Below, piece after piece: positions 12,901 through 59,717 of a stretch of DNA of 64,000 nt; within the stretch, counting starts at the first letter, position 1; each line of letters opens with the position of its first letter. Under the pieces are notes generated by a model, which was not told where the DNA came from, searched no databases, and saw only the letters and a program-made list of their open reading frames with translations. The DNA comes from Microvelia longipes (lineage: Eukaryota > Arthropoda > Insecta > Hemiptera > Veliidae). Made by a program: the position numbers and the translations under genes. The DNA is taken from assembly GCA_018340805.1 (NCBI GenBank), contig JACMZG010000032.1, positions 7,402,855 to 7,466,854 of the forward strand. Direction: 5' to 3'.

Positions 12901-14638
12901 GAAGAATAGTGCAGACTAGAGCAGTGTACTTCAGTTCATGTGCCGTACAAACCTATTAAGAGGAAACTTAACCTGGCAACACTTGAAGTATTCACCCATA
13001 TCGTTAGATGAGATAAATCTATATTTAAATATGAAGTGAACACACACGAGGTTGTTTGAAACACAAATATAACTTACAATGCCTTAGTTTCCTGTTGGGG
13101 TAGCCGCATTGACCACACTTAGACTTCTGAATGTGGTAGGAAGATCTGCCGCATCTCCTACACAGCGTATGAGTCTTATTCTTCCGCTTACCAAAACTCG
13201 ACGTACCTTTAGTCTATAAATACAAACAGCAATCATTAACATATATGATTAGAATAAAATAAAATTTAATTTATAATCATAAAGACAGATACAATATAGT
13301 CATCCAAAGAAACTACAAAAATAAAAAAACTAAATAACTAGTAACTTATTTTTAAACTATTTTTCAACAAAAATATTCACATAATGTATAGCTTTAGATA
13401 ATATATTTTTAACGGCTTCACAAAACTCTCTGAACTCCTTATCTTTAACTCTTTCAAATAAATAGTTAAAAATATTTAATCCTAATTTATAATGGGCAAC
13501 TTCTGCCTTACACAATCCGTAGTATGAGATAATTAAAATGAATTTATTTCTTGCATCATATAAATGCATTTCAAGACTTCTGGTAAATAAATTTAAAATG
13601 GACTTCAAATGTAACAAACAATTATAGGCAGGCATTACAATATTTATTTCAAAAATACTCCGACAGCTATTCCTCTTATTACCATTAACATATATTATTC
13701 TCATCAATACTTGACACACATTCTTGTGTCCCAATAATATAATACCATAACTCAGATAATTCTGTATGAGTACAAAATACACCATCTTATGGTATTTAAG
13801 ACAGAGACTCTAGAGGTAGATAATACTTGAGCTCGCGTTAAACATAAATAGATTTAATAATTTTATTGGTAAGTAAAGGAATGTAGTACCCATGTCATAT
13901 TCATGCCATGCAAGAACAGGGCATTCCATATCCCCTGTTCTAGTGCATACGACTGTGGATTTTATATGTTGAGAGAACGTAATAATGGACAATTTTGACG
14001 TAAACTCAAGCTATGCCTAGAAAATAAAATGAGGTCAAAACTCCTAGCTCATAATTTAAATCCTGGATTTAAATTATAAATGGACCAAAATACTAGAAAG
14101 TAAACAATGAATCAAGCTAAACAGTTGATGCATCGAACCAATAAATGAGTACAGAGTTCTTGAACTTTAGAAAGTTTTATAATTATCACGATCTACACAC
14201 CTGAAGTAAACGATAGATAGGGTAATTTCAGCTTAGCAAGGCAGAATATAATAAATGCCAAGATATAATGGACAGAGTAAAAGATAGCTATCTTGCATAG
14301 GATTGTTTACAACCTCTTCAACAGCTATTACGCTCTTCAAGTAAAAATCAAATTCTTATAAAAAAGTATTATCATTATAATTAACAATAAACATTTAGTA
14401 AAAACAACAAGAAGTAAACAAATATTAATAATTAAATAAAAATAAAACACGACTTTTTAAGAGCGGCTACTAATCACCAACTTTGTAACAGATATTTGCC
14501 AGAATTTCTGTTGGCTTAAACACTTGAATTGGGTTTACAATTATACAAAAATGTTTAATATACGAAATTACTAGACCTTAATTACAAAAACATAAACGAT
14601 TAATTAGATATTAAAGGATATAAATAAGTACTTACCAT
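3918..14638 (-). CDS. RpL37: Ribosomal protein eL37 (RpL37), complete, four coding exons
   Basis: Component of the large cytosolic ribosomal subunit, a small zinc-binding, rRNA-contacting protein. Coding exons on the minus strand: 14,638-14,636 (ATG only), 13,213-13,078, 7,890-7,806, 3,972-3,918. Joined they give 92 residues with no stop; all splice phases agree and all donors and acceptors are GT/AG. The protein begins [19 protein letters not shown] and has the Cys4 zinc site C19-x2-C22 ... C34-x2-C37, then [18 protein letters not shown] and FRNGFREG before a short Lys/Ser tail, which is the normal eL37 length and order. An intron directly after the ATG is common in this gene in animals. Introns total more than 10 kb and are full of repeats, unusually bloated for a ribosomal protein gene. 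Several residues differ from what I expect in arthropods ([22 protein letters not shown]). Identification is very secure; that it is the expressed copy is inferred from its introns. Confidence 0.95.
4436..4545 (+). repeat. Half copy of foldback family A
   Basis: Reads GCGTAGGCTTCCGCGGTTAT ... GACCGCGTCAATGTAGAT ... GCTTCCACTGTG, matching the outer arm of the full foldback element at 31,070-31,366. Only one arm is present, inside RpL37 intron 3. Confidence 0.7.
4560..4925 (+). repeat. Dispersed repeat C (degenerate copy)
   Basis: Contains TCATTTGATAAAAATTAAAC, then GAGATGAAACTTGGCACATA and later CAGAGACACATACAGACAG and AAACACCTGAAATAGATAAT. The same ordered blocks recur at 11,985, 25,265, 35,096 (inverted) and 58,136. 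Non-coding. Confidence 0.65.
4950..5760 (+). repeat. Dispersed repeat with a ~430-bp tandem duplication
   Basis: The block TGTCAGAGCTGTATAGTTTT ... AAAATGGC(A/G)GCCAA.ATGGCGGACC ... GAGTAGAAAAAGAAAATATA occurs at about 5,090-5,330 and again at about 5,510-5,745. Repeated ATGGCGGC words stand out. No coding content seen; lies in RpL37 intron 3. Confidence 0.75.
5775..7205 (+). repeat. Satellite array, ~55-60-bp unit, core GCGAGCGAAGCGAGCC
   Basis: About 26 head-to-tail copies of an AT-rich spacer (ATTAATATTAAATATAAGCAATCTA) followed by the GC-rich core GCGAGCGAAGCGAGCC. Small open frames rich in ASERSEP-type words are translations of this repeat. Unit spacing varies and many units carry one-base indels. 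The array lies in RpL37 intron 3. Confidence 0.9.
7206..7805. other. RpL37 intron 3, unassigned part
   Basis: AT-rich sequence between the satellite and exon 3. I see no coding frame, no structured RNA I can support and no recognisable element. Confidence 0.5.
7806..7890 (-). CDS. RpL37: RpL37 coding exon 3
   Basis: Acceptor TTCAG at the high end, donor GTAACT at the low end. Completes a Tyr codon and reads [20 protein letters not shown] then KIVHRRF, the most conserved stretch of eL37. Ends with two bases of an Arg codon. Confidence 0.95.
7891..9350. other. RpL37 intron 2, 5'-proximal AT-rich sequence
   Basis: No coding frame beyond chance and no clear repeat. I looked for box C/D or H/ACA snoRNAs, common in ribosomal protein introns, but could not support one by eye. 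Confidence 0.4.
9880..10300 (+). repeat. Minisatellite, ~65-bp palindromic unit
   Basis: About six units of the form GGTGGGTAACTATGTAAAAG-AGGTGCTATTGGGCAATATT-GTAGTCTGTTACCCACCAACC. Each has the inverted pair GTTACCCACC / GGTGGGTAAC, the word found in the transposon's inner inverted repeats, so the array seems to have grown from the element's own terminus. Confidence 0.85.
10466..10900 (+). pseudogene. ISXO2/Merlin-type transposase fragment (two exons, disrupted)
   Basis: Exon 10,466-10,529 reads MRDGIFAY... and ends YEWLQ before a GTAAG donor. The next exon starts after TTGCAG at 10,630 with [18 protein letters not shown], a C-x2-C zinc-ribbon half, then YGIWRCRK and GTFFENAK; in another frame [20 protein letters not shown] follows. 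That is the usual N-terminus of ISXO2-like transposases. A 26-bp tandem duplication (10,631-10,656 and 10,657-10,682) shifts the frame and brings a stop, and there is a further stop before MLSYF. No catalytic DDE part is present. Not functional as it stands. Confidence 0.7.
10585..11068. repeat. Large inverted repeat inside the Merlin-like element
   Basis: Sequence at about 10,585-10,755 is repeated in reverse complement at about 10,900-11,068 (for example GTCAAGATGGAAAGATTG against CAATCTTTCCATCTTGAC). The right copy lacks the 26-bp duplication and so preserves the older state. The spacer holds the continuing transposase frame. Confidence 0.85.
11764..11850 (+). pseudogene. Second transposase first-exon-like fragment
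   Basis: Reads [20 protein letters not shown], then a segment ending YLWLQ followed by a GTAAGG donor. It has the same shape as the Merlin-like exon at 10,466-10,529 (short acidic/aliphatic stretch ending WLQ|GTAAG), so it is probably the first exon of another transposase copy. No second exon follows. Confidence 0.4.
11985..12545 (+). repeat. Dispersed repeat C, long copy
   Basis: Ordered blocks: CACGCTTCACTCATCCTCCG ATAGTAAATGCATCCTC, TAATGCTGATAATGAGATGA, GCCAAATCTCAATTCG, GATGATAACAGACACATACA, AAACACCAGAAACAGATAAT. The same order occurs inverted at 35,096-35,600. Non-coding; may be a non-autonomous element of unknown class. Lies in RpL37 intron 2. Confidence 0.75.
13078..13213 (-). CDS. 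RpL37: RpL37 coding exon 2 (zinc-binding domain)
   Basis: Acceptor TTTATAG, donor GTAAGT. Reads [20 protein letters not shown] then [19 protein letters not shown] and NRKLRH. Contains all four zinc-binding cysteines (C19, C22, C34, C37). Ends in phase 1. Confidence 0.97.
13357..13785 (-). pseudogene. LINE reverse transcriptase C-terminal remnant
   Basis: A 142-codon open frame reads [17 protein letters not shown], then [36 protein letters not shown] and [13 protein letters not shown]. This matches the order of a Jockey-like LINE tail: SYGI.LWG, CR..F...NI, Y.TRNK, G...FN.LP. It lies in RpL37 intron 1, same strand as the gene. The frame is open but only covers the end of the enzyme. Confidence 0.65.
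13786..14635. other. RpL37 intron 1, remaining sequence
   Basis: AT-rich; a small palindrome (TAATTTAAATCCTGGATTTAAATTA) near 14,053-14,080. Nothing else recognised. Confidence 0.4.
14636..14638 (-). CDS. RpL37: RpL37 coding exon 1 (ATG only)
   Basis: Minus-strand ATG followed directly by GTAAGT. The next exon begins ACTAAAGGT (T-K-G), so the start is split from the rest of the protein exactly after Met, as in other animal eL37 genes. Confidence 0.9.
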
Positions 14639-14661
14639 ATTGGATTTGTTATGAACTTGTT

Positions 14662-14674
14662 GGAAAAAGGAAGG
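14662..14674 (-). promoter_or_regulatory. RpL37: 5'TOP-like pyrimidine tract / probable RpL37 start site
   Basis: Minus strand reads CCTTCCTTTTTCC, an unbroken 13-base pyrimidine run 24 bp before the ATG. Ribosomal protein mRNAs in animals typically start with C plus a pyrimidine tract (TOP/TCT initiator), which makes them mTOR-responsive. The start site is inferred from this motif. Confidence 0.55.
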
Positions 14675-15008
14675 TACTGCGTGACAAAGGTTATGCCTTT
14701 GTAATAAGTGTTGCCAACATTTGATTTGAACGCTTAAAAGTCTAATTTAAGGTTTAAAGCTTAAATGCCGCTTTTGCAATATAGATGAATAGGGCATCAA
14801 CTGGTTAGCATAGTTCTGGAGATACAAACAATGAAATACCAAGCAGCCAGTTTTAAAAAATGTTCGATAATTAGATCACTTATTTTCAAGTCAGCATTAC
14901 AATCCACCTGTAATCCACCTCTAATCACTTTTACCCTTAGCTTTTACCCCACATCTTCTTTGACTCTAGGATGTCATTATTTCCTTGTAATAACAACTTT
15001 TTTATTGT

Positions 15009-15701
15009 TCAAGAATCGGACCTGAAACATGTGATTCATTTTGTACTAATTCTAATCAAATTTTTCTGAAAATGTATCTTTCAAAAAACATAGTCTGCCA
15101 ATTCAGAGTGGAGTCCTTCATATGATTGCACTCATATGAAGCTCAAAATTTTATAAAATCACACAACTTTCAGTTTTCTTGAAATAAGTGGTTCCCTGTG
15201 GGTCGTGTGCAAAACATGAAGAGAACATTTTTTAAAGATGATAAAATGTTCTATAAAACGAGTGTTTAATCATCAAAATCGGATAACAGTAACCAAAGTT
15301 ATGGCTCTTTCAAAAACACTAAAAATGGTTCATTTATGCAGTCAGCAAATTTCTTTGACAAAATACTGGCTTTTTGAGCATTTTTTTGGTCATTTAACAA
15401 ATGTCATAACTTTAAGTTGTATTTATCCGATTTTGACGAAAAAACTCTTGCTTAATAGGAAATTTTATCAGCTTTAAAAAATGTTCTCTTCATGTTTTGC
15501 ACATGACCTACAGGGAACCACTTATTTCAAGGAAACTGGAATTAGTTCGATTTTATAATATTTTGAGCGAGCGCAATCATATGAAGGGCTCCACTCTGGA
15601 TAGGCAGATTATGCTTTTCCTTTATATTATAAGGTATATTTTCAGAAAAAAGTGGTTTGAAGTACAAAATGAGTCACATTTTTTCAGGTCTGGCTCTTGG
15701 A
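15009..15701. mobile_element. Foldback element, family B (copy 1)
   Basis: Long imperfect inverted arms: the left begins TCAAGAATCGGACCTGAAAC and the right ends TTTTTCAGGTCTGGCTCTTGG. Arms include CATAGTCTGCCAATTCAGAG and its inverse, and AAGTGGTTCCCTGTGG and its inverse. A second copy is at 61,519-61,946. No transposase. Confidence 0.75.
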
Positions 15702-15756
15702 ATATTAGCTTTACGTCCCTTGGCTTTGTATCAATATTTAAATGGCATGGCAGTAG

Positions 15757-16741
15757 ACTAAACGTTGTAGCGAGCCATTTGGTTAACACTTATATTAGTT
15801 GTTTCAGCTCGCAGTGAGGTAGGAACATGTTATAAGATTCCAGTCCCCCACCTCGTCAACCACAAGCTCTTTCTATTCTGCCCCTGCACATTTTACAGTT
15901 CTTCCCTTATTCTACCTCGCAAAGCGACTTGTCTTTTAATTATCATCTTAATTGATTAATATATTGATATTAATCAATTGATCATCGTGTTAGTCTAGTT
16001 CTCCGATTTATGCGTATTACGTATTTTTTGTATCTTTATGTATATAGTTAATAAATTTAAAGTAATTTAATTGTATAAAACTGAAATCAATTGTTTTCTT
16101 CTCTCTGTATATGATTGTATTTTATTTTAAATTATACATTACTTCATATTACATTTTGGTTCGATTTCTAATGACTTTTATCTTCTATTTCAATTATTTT
16201 ACTTTGAATCAATGAATGAAGAGACAACTTGATGTCTGATAACTTCTATCTCTATTAATTTACTTTGATTCAGTAAAAGAAATGTCTTGTTGTTGTGTCT
16301 TCATTTTTTTAGTTGTCTAGGAGTTTCTCAGTTATTATCTGCGTAAGAAAGTTTAAACGCAAATTTATTTTTCCTCCTTGGTTAGGCTTTTGAATTGTGT
16401 TATTTCTTTTTTTAAATGTTTTAAACGAAAAAATCTTCTTTTTTGCGGCAATTATAAAACTACATAATTAATGAATAATAGCAAAATCAAAATATTTTGG
16501 AAAAAGTAGGTGTAGGTTGTAAGGTATTTTCAAAACACTTATTTGATGATTGATTGACAGTGATATTGATATTATTATGATATGAAATATCGTATAGAGA
16601 CGAGCCCCTCTCGGTTATTGGTTGCTGGAGACTCGAGAATATTAATCCCCACCTCTCTCACTAGCTATACTCAAATACCTACCTATACAGTATATACTAT
16701 ACTAGAAGTGTTAACCAAATGGCTCGCTGTAACGTCTAGTT
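15757..16741. mobile_element. DNA transposon / MITE with 8-bp target duplication (TIR ~36 bp)
   Basis: GGCAGTAG is duplicated at 15,749-15,756 and 16,742-16,749. The termini are inverted repeats with the shared core AGCGAGCCATTTGGTTAACA (left at about 15,769; inverted at about 16,710-16,729). The 985-bp body is AT-rich with no transposase frame seen. An 8-bp duplication fits hAT, P or Merlin; the termini do not settle which. Confidence 0.8.
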
Positions 16742-16749
16742 GGCAGTAG

Positions 16750-17798
16750 CCTCAGGAACCAAACTATTGCTCTAAGAAATAATAGCTTTCTTTACTTGCA
16801 TGCTGTATAAATAACAATTATTATTATAATTTGTTGATGACACTTACAGTGTTTTGTATTTAGTTAACAACACAGCAGGGATAAAAAACTCATTGAAACC
16901 ATCAAAGGATAAATATTACTTTATTTAAATAAAATTTCTTATTGTATTTCATTCTGATTGATTATAGATTTTAAAAAATAAACTTTCTTATTATTGTGTT
17001 TGATACAGATTTAGCCATACTTTGTCATTACATTTTAAACAAGAAAACGTCAAATTCGAGGCAAAGGGAAGGCTTCCAAGTATAAAAATCATTGCTACTC
17101 TCCTAAAGAGATGCACAAATAACAAAACATTATTGTAAAAAAGTATAACAAATATCTTCAAGTGTAGAAATTAATAAAAATAAATAATCATTACTTATCT
17201 AAAAAACAATAATAATTGCTATAAAATTAAAATGATAAAAATACAAGTTACATTTATTGACGACATGAATAGAAAAGCAAAGAGGTTTCAGATCCTGGTC
17301 ATAGTAAATAAAAACAATACAAAGCTTTTCATTGCATTATTAGGTCTTTATCAGAAAGTGTTTTAAATAGTATACAAAATTCAGTAATTTAAGTAATTTA
17401 AATAAGTATACAAAAAGTATACTTAAATAGTACACAGCTAGCTATGTTTAGATACCTTATCTGTTCTTTATAGTTGACTACTTTAGTTCTTGTATTTAAC
17501 ACTTTCTGATGAAGATCTAATCATGCGGTCAAAAAACTTAAATGTTGTTTTTATTGATTATAACCAAAACCTACTAACTTATGTTATGTAAACATTTATA
17601 CAGTAGGGGAGGGGGACACAGTGTTCCAACCCCCCGGTTTGAGGTGGTCTTAAAACAGTCTGGTTAGAAATAAAACATCATTTATTTTACGAAAATCACA
17701 TATTTGAAATAATCCATACATTGTACACCATACATTGGGATTTTTAACATTGTTAAAAGTCCCTTTAAATCATTTTAATCTTAGAAATGAATAAATAA
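16750..17798. other. Intergenic AT-rich sequence
   Basis: No coding frame or clear element. Contains the short inverted words TATTAGGTCTTTATCAGAAA and TTTCTGATGAAGATCTAAT around 17,340 and 17,505, possibly a decayed foldback copy. Confidence 0.35.
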
Positions 17799-18088
17799 TT
17801 TTTTTGAGGTAGTACGTAATTGAGCACTTTATTGGACCGTTTTTAGAATGAGAAGCCAATCATTATTGTTTTAGGAGGTTATTTAGTACTTTTTACCTCC
17901 GAGGACAATAATGAATGTAAAAAAACTCCTAGGACGTAAAAGTAATTTATATAATGCCGCCATTACTGTAATGTAGCGTGTTCAAAAAACAATCTGTGTA
18001 AAACCTTCATCAGATTTCTTTAAAAACGTTTTTTTTTCAATTAAGTATATAGCGCAGTTTATTTAATGAGTGCTACCTCAAAAAAAAA
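17799..18088. mobile_element. MITE family F, short copy
   Basis: Termini TTTTTTGAGGTAGTAC and GTGCTACCTCAAAAAA are inverted. It matches 30,229-30,684 but lacks about 165 bp of its interior, so it is an internal-deletion derivative. Confidence 0.8.
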
Positions 18089-18090
18089 TA

Positions 18091-18212
18091 GTGTATGCCA
18101 TCCGGCTGAGAATGTCTTTATGTCTTGGCAATTTTTCCCGACTCGCTTCGCTCATCGGTAAATCTAATTGCCGCGACATAAAGACACACTTCTCAGCCTT
18201 ATGGCATTAATA
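18091..18212. repeat. Long hairpin next to MITE F
   Basis: Arms GCTGAGAATGTCTTTATGTC and GACATAAAGACACACTTCTCAGC pair around a short loop containing CGACTCGCTTCGCTCATCGG. The same hairpin follows the other MITE F copy (30,687-30,800), so it moves with it or is a shared target. Confidence 0.75.
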
Positions 18213-18337
18213 ACTATTATATATTAGGTACAAGGTGAACTGACCCACTGCAGTGGAGAAATGGCCAACTAAAAAGAGCTCACTGCCAGTAAGTGCAACA
18301 TTGTGCCCCCCCCCCACCACCCCTACTGAATGTAAAG

Positions 18338-18785
18338 CAAAGAGACTAAAACTATTAGAGGGAGGACACAACAGTTCTTATCATTCCTTGGGTAGCTAGG
18401 CGCCGTAACGGTACTTTGGTGACGTCATTTTTTGATTTTTCCTAATAATTACAATTTCACGTAAACATTACATTATTTTTCGACTATTTTGTTTTAAATC
18501 AAGTAAAATGAATTTAAAATAAGTTTAAATTATTATCTATTGCATGCAAATAAAGTGGTTTAATGTGGCATCACTGAAAAATGTCCGCCGTTAGTAGAGT
18601 GCATGCTACAATAGCATGCACTGGAGTTGCAGAGGGGTGGGGAGTATCTAGTCTCTCTCTAGAGAGACTATAGTAGGGGTAAGTACAGTTACGGCACCTA
18701 TGGAAACTGTCTCACTTCATTTCCAGATCCCTTATCACTGTGTTAATGGAGTTCTGTACTCCCTCTAATAGTTTTAGTCTCTTTG
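18338..18785. mobile_element. Non-autonomous element with 8-bp target duplication (ATGTAAAG)
   Basis: ATGTAAAG flanks both ends (18,330-18,337; 18,786-18,793). Inverted termini begin CAAAGAGACTAAAACTATTA and run 27 bp with high identity. Interior holds a palindrome (GTCTCTCTCTAGAGAGAC) and no transposase. Probably hAT-like, from the duplication length. Confidence 0.85.
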
Positions 18786-18793
18786 ATGTAAAG

Positions 18794-19970
18794 TAATGAT
18801 GTGACATCACTTAACTAATAACTCTTTTCTGTTTTTTATAATAAAAATATATTCGATAATAATAAAGCTGAGGATACCAGTCTATGGTGGGATCAGTGTT
18901 TGGGTAGTTTTGTCTATAAGAGTATTAGACCATAGAGATATATACTAGTGTATTAGACAAAGAAATATCTAGTTCAGTTTACATAAGAAAAAGTATATCA
19001 CAAATGTACAGTTTATGTTCAGATGAGACGTTTTTACATTTAGTTTACAACACTGTTCTTCAAGTTACATCCATATAACACTGACAGTTGTATTACATTT
19101 GTCAATATGTCTATCAAACGAGGGGCTAAGAGTTGATTATGATATTTCTTTGTTAACACCGATATCAGTCAATAACTTGAAACCTAACAACTGTCCCTCC
19201 CTAAGGTAAATTATAAACCAACTATTTAGTAACAACTGGTAACATAATATTCAAGGAATACAACATAATCACAGCATATTCACTTTATACATAATACAAT
19301 GATATGAGACCACACATAGTCAGAGTACAGACACTGCACCAGAGTATATATATATATATATATTCTCGTTAACAACCTTATGTATAAAACAGAGGATTTT
19401 GTGGATGACGTATACAACATCTGTTGGGTTGTGTAAATTGACCCAATCAGTCTTGAAAGTGCAACAAGTGTCCTTAAATAGGTGACAGCAAAGGAGCCAT
19501 CAAGTATTTCACATGATGAAAATTAGTATGTGTAGGCAAATTTACTTAGCAAGGTCCACGGAGGAGTGGCGAGGGGAGGGGGCAAAATCCTCTTAAATAT
19601 ACAATTTAATCTCTCTGTAGCAAACTAAGCCAGTCAATTTTAAGAACCTGATCTGCACTCTGACTTCATAAGTCCATTATTTTAATTTTTTGTCATCTAG
19701 CTAATTTATTTTACTGAATTAATTTTCGTGTTAGACTTTTAGCAATTATTACAAAACAATATTAGAAAGCAAAGCTAGTATAAAGCAATTAATTACAAGA
19801 TCACAAAGCTATAAAAAATCAATTATTTTGATAAACATATTTACATTAATTAAAAATTAACGGGAAAATAAAATGATTACAAAAATTACAACAAAAACTT
19901 GTTCCAACACATCCTATATTAAATTAAACAAAAACTTAATAATCTAAATTTAAAATTTTTAAATAAATAT
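18794..19970. other. Intergenic AT-rich sequence
   Basis: Short TA microsatellite near 19,347-19,362. No gene or clear element otherwise. Confidence 0.4.
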
Positions 19971-19977
19971 TCATTTA

Positions 19978-20062
19978 AAATAGCCTTGATGCAGCAATAG
20001 ACTTGATGCAGCAATAGCCTTGATGCAGCAATAGACTTGATGCAGCAATAGCCTTGATAATC
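19978..20062 (+). repeat. Minisatellite, 17-bp unit (CTTGATGCAGCAATAGM)
   Basis: Five direct copies of CTTGATGCAGCAATAG with alternating C or A at the end. The overlapping minus-strand frames are products of it. Confidence 0.9.
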
Positions 20063-20167
20063 GACAGAGAAATGCCCAATACATAGTTGATAATTTTGTA
20101 GATGGTAATGGAGGGAATGATATTCAATATTATGACATTCAAAACACAGCAATTTAGAGATGTCATA

Positions 20168-20465
20168 GAAATATATTACTAGAGGAGACATAACCTATCT
20201 CAACACATTAAGATGCTTATCTGGGAAACTTTAACATTTAACTTTATCTGGGAAACAAAAGAAACCTCATTATAACCTGCTCCATGAGTGTGATTAAGTT
20301 TTAATAAATCAATTGTTGGCATCTTATGGCACAGTGTTTGTGTTTTGTACTTTAAACCTTCTACTGTACAAGATACTGTTGTTTTGTAATATTTAAAGAC
20401 ATTCAGGTTATTATTTTTAATGTTTCAAAATTCAACTAACAGGACCTCTCTAGTAAAAATATCTC
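20168..20465. mobile_element. MITE family D, short copy, TA-flanked
   Basis: Starts after TA with GAAATATATTACTAGAGG and ends CCTCTCTAGTAAAAATATCTC before TA. Matches the ends of the 1.2-kb element at 62,028-63,227. No coding content. Tc1/mariner-like class is inferred from TA. Confidence 0.65.
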
Positions 20466-21230
20466 TATAAATGACATCATATACGGTTGCTATGGTAAAC
20501 AATCTTCACTTCCTTACAATTTTATTTGTTTGTTTTTCCCCTTTAAAATGTTTCTGTATTTCATTTTTTTGTCAACTAAATAACTCCAAGGAAAGGTGTT
20601 AAAATAAAATTATTAAAATAAAAAACTATTTTATAAAAATTAATAATGCCGGGAAATTCAAATGAAAGACTTTTTTTATTATAATTTATATACACATTAA
20701 ATAATTTAGAATAAAAAAATAAAAAATAAGCTAACTTTTTTTGTTTATATATTTGCCAAAAAGCTATTATTTCTTACTTATAGTATAAGAGTGACGTTTA
20801 ATTAAAAAAAAAAAATAACAAAAAAACCTGTCAATTTAAAAAAATAGTAATGCCTAAAAATTTAAAAATCAAACCCTAAAAATTGCATAAAGACTAGTTT
20901 CAAATATCAACAATTAAAAAAAAACAATTTGCATAACGAGATCTTAATAATTTAGAAATCTTCTGATAGCAATTGTAATTGCTTACATTTCTATTTCAAA
21001 ATTACAAACAGGTAATTTACAATGCAATTTAGCTGCAGTAAATTTGCATCTTTAAAAATATAACATATTCATAGCATATAAAGAATTGCTTTTATTAACT
21101 AATCACAACATGATTATTAAATAAATAAATAAAACATATCTGATAGGAATTTTAATTAAATACATTTTTATATTAAAATCACAAACAGTTAATTTACAAT
21201 AAAAGATAGCAGCAGTAAATTTTTAGGGGC

Positions 21231-21289
<59 letters not shown>

Positions 21290-22420
21290 AAACAATAAAA
21301 CACAGTGATTGGTTGATACCTATGTTTGTGGTACTTATATAAAAGAATGAAACAATGACAGTGTTAAGATTTTGTTTGGTTGCCTGGGAAACAGAAACAC
21401 AACACTAAATGGTTGGTTTCAAAGTTTATGCCACTTATACCAAGGAATTCACCAGTTGCAGAGTTATTTTGTTTCCTAGTAAAGTAAACACTTAAAAAAT
21501 ATATAAAGTCAGTAATCAAACTTACAAAATAATAAAATATATAACAGTAACAAGTTATTTAAATGAATAAAGTGAGTAGGTAAGAGTTAGGGTGAGTCTA
21601 TTGACAAAGGAATGTGACAATATTTGGCTATTCCCTCATCAATAGCTCTATTTGACAAAGGAATATGACAAGGTTAGGATATTACTTTGTCAACACACTA
21701 ATCTCAGAATAACTAATAAAGCAATCAACCAGGCATTCAAACTATATTATTAACCACAATAACATCTCTACGAATGCCCTGTAATGCTATAAATAACAGA
21801 GAGCAATCAACATAATCAAAAATGAGTAATATTGAAGAGTGTAAGTTTTATAATACAAATGACCAGAGCATTAACCTGTGGTAACCCTGCAGTGCTGTAT
21901 AAATATCAGAAAGCAATAAACTTAAATTATTGTATTTCACTTTTAATATTCAAGAGTACAAATTTAGTATAACTCCGACTACAAAATATTGATACTAATT
22001 TTAAACTAAAATTGTCTTTCATACAAATATTGCACCACAATTGCAGTTCTCTTGATTGCGTGAGGTGTGGAGGCTTATGTCACAGGGCTTATGTCAATAT
22101 AACGGTTCTTCTTACATTGATTTATTTTCTCGACAAACAAGAGGGAACCCACTTGAACCTTTTGGAGTCTAAAATGGAAAGAGGAACTTGAAAAACTTCA
22201 AAATCTCTAAGGCAAGGGAGTTAATAACTGAGGTTTTACATGAGTGGGCTACTTACTTAGTAGGTTTGGACAAGGGGCTCCCCTCTCACTCCACTGTTTA
22301 CAGTCCAAACAATACAAGAGAACATGTACAACCTCCAATTTGCACAGCAGATTAAATACAACTCACTACCACAGTCCATTCCAGGGTGAGACCATCAAAC
22401 TAACCACATTGACACAACTA
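20466..22420. other. Intergenic AT-rich sequence with (TA)n at 21,232-21,286
   Basis: Contains the TA microsatellite and otherwise unassigned sequence. A pair of diverged direct repeats (GACAAAGGAATRTGACAA) lies near 21,602 and 21,655. No gene seen. Confidence 0.4.
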
Positions 22421-22421
22421 A

Positions 22422-22431
22422 TTTATTTATT
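22422..22431 (-). terminator. Candidate polyadenylation signals of the PLEKHM2-like gene
   Basis: Two overlapping AATAAA hexamers on the minus strand about 245 bp after the stop codon. Plausible, unconfirmed. Confidence 0.35.
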
Positions 22432-22539
22432 TCTTGACAGTTCTTTCTACTCGATGAAAAACTTAGGGCTCTCCTGGCAGGGAATGTCAGCCTGGCCCCT
22501 GTCATGCCACCCTAACTCTAAATGGGTGAGTTAGGGTGG

Positions 22540-22674
22540 CATTCAGCTAGTCTGAGTTCAAATGGCTTGAGCTCAACACATCCTGGGCTGCGCAAGTACA
22601 GGATTGTGCTGGTGAGTTCAAATAGCTTGAGCTCAACACATCCTGGGCTGCGCAAGTTGGGGATTGTTGTGTGT

Positions 22675-22704
<30 letters not shown>
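22540..22704 (-). repeat. 3'UTR tandem repeat that overlaps the stop-codon region
   Basis: Two ~62-bp direct repeats (GAGTTCAAATRGCTTGAGCT ... GGGCTGCGCAAG) lie just after the stop. A third, shorter and diverged copy (GTTCAAACAGCCTGCACTAGGTTGCGCA on plus) is the end of the last coding exon itself, so the UTR repeat appears related to the final codons. Confidence 0.65.

Positions 22705-59717
<37,013 letters not shown>

Noticed and set aside
7891..13077. snoRNA inside RpL37 intron 2
   Set aside because: Ribosomal protein introns often host snoRNAs, but I could not find a C/D box pair with a terminal stem or a clear H/ACA hairpin pair by eye.
13810..13992. 60-codon minus frame as a small gene
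   Set aside because: In RpL37 intron 1; no recognisable motif or splice support.
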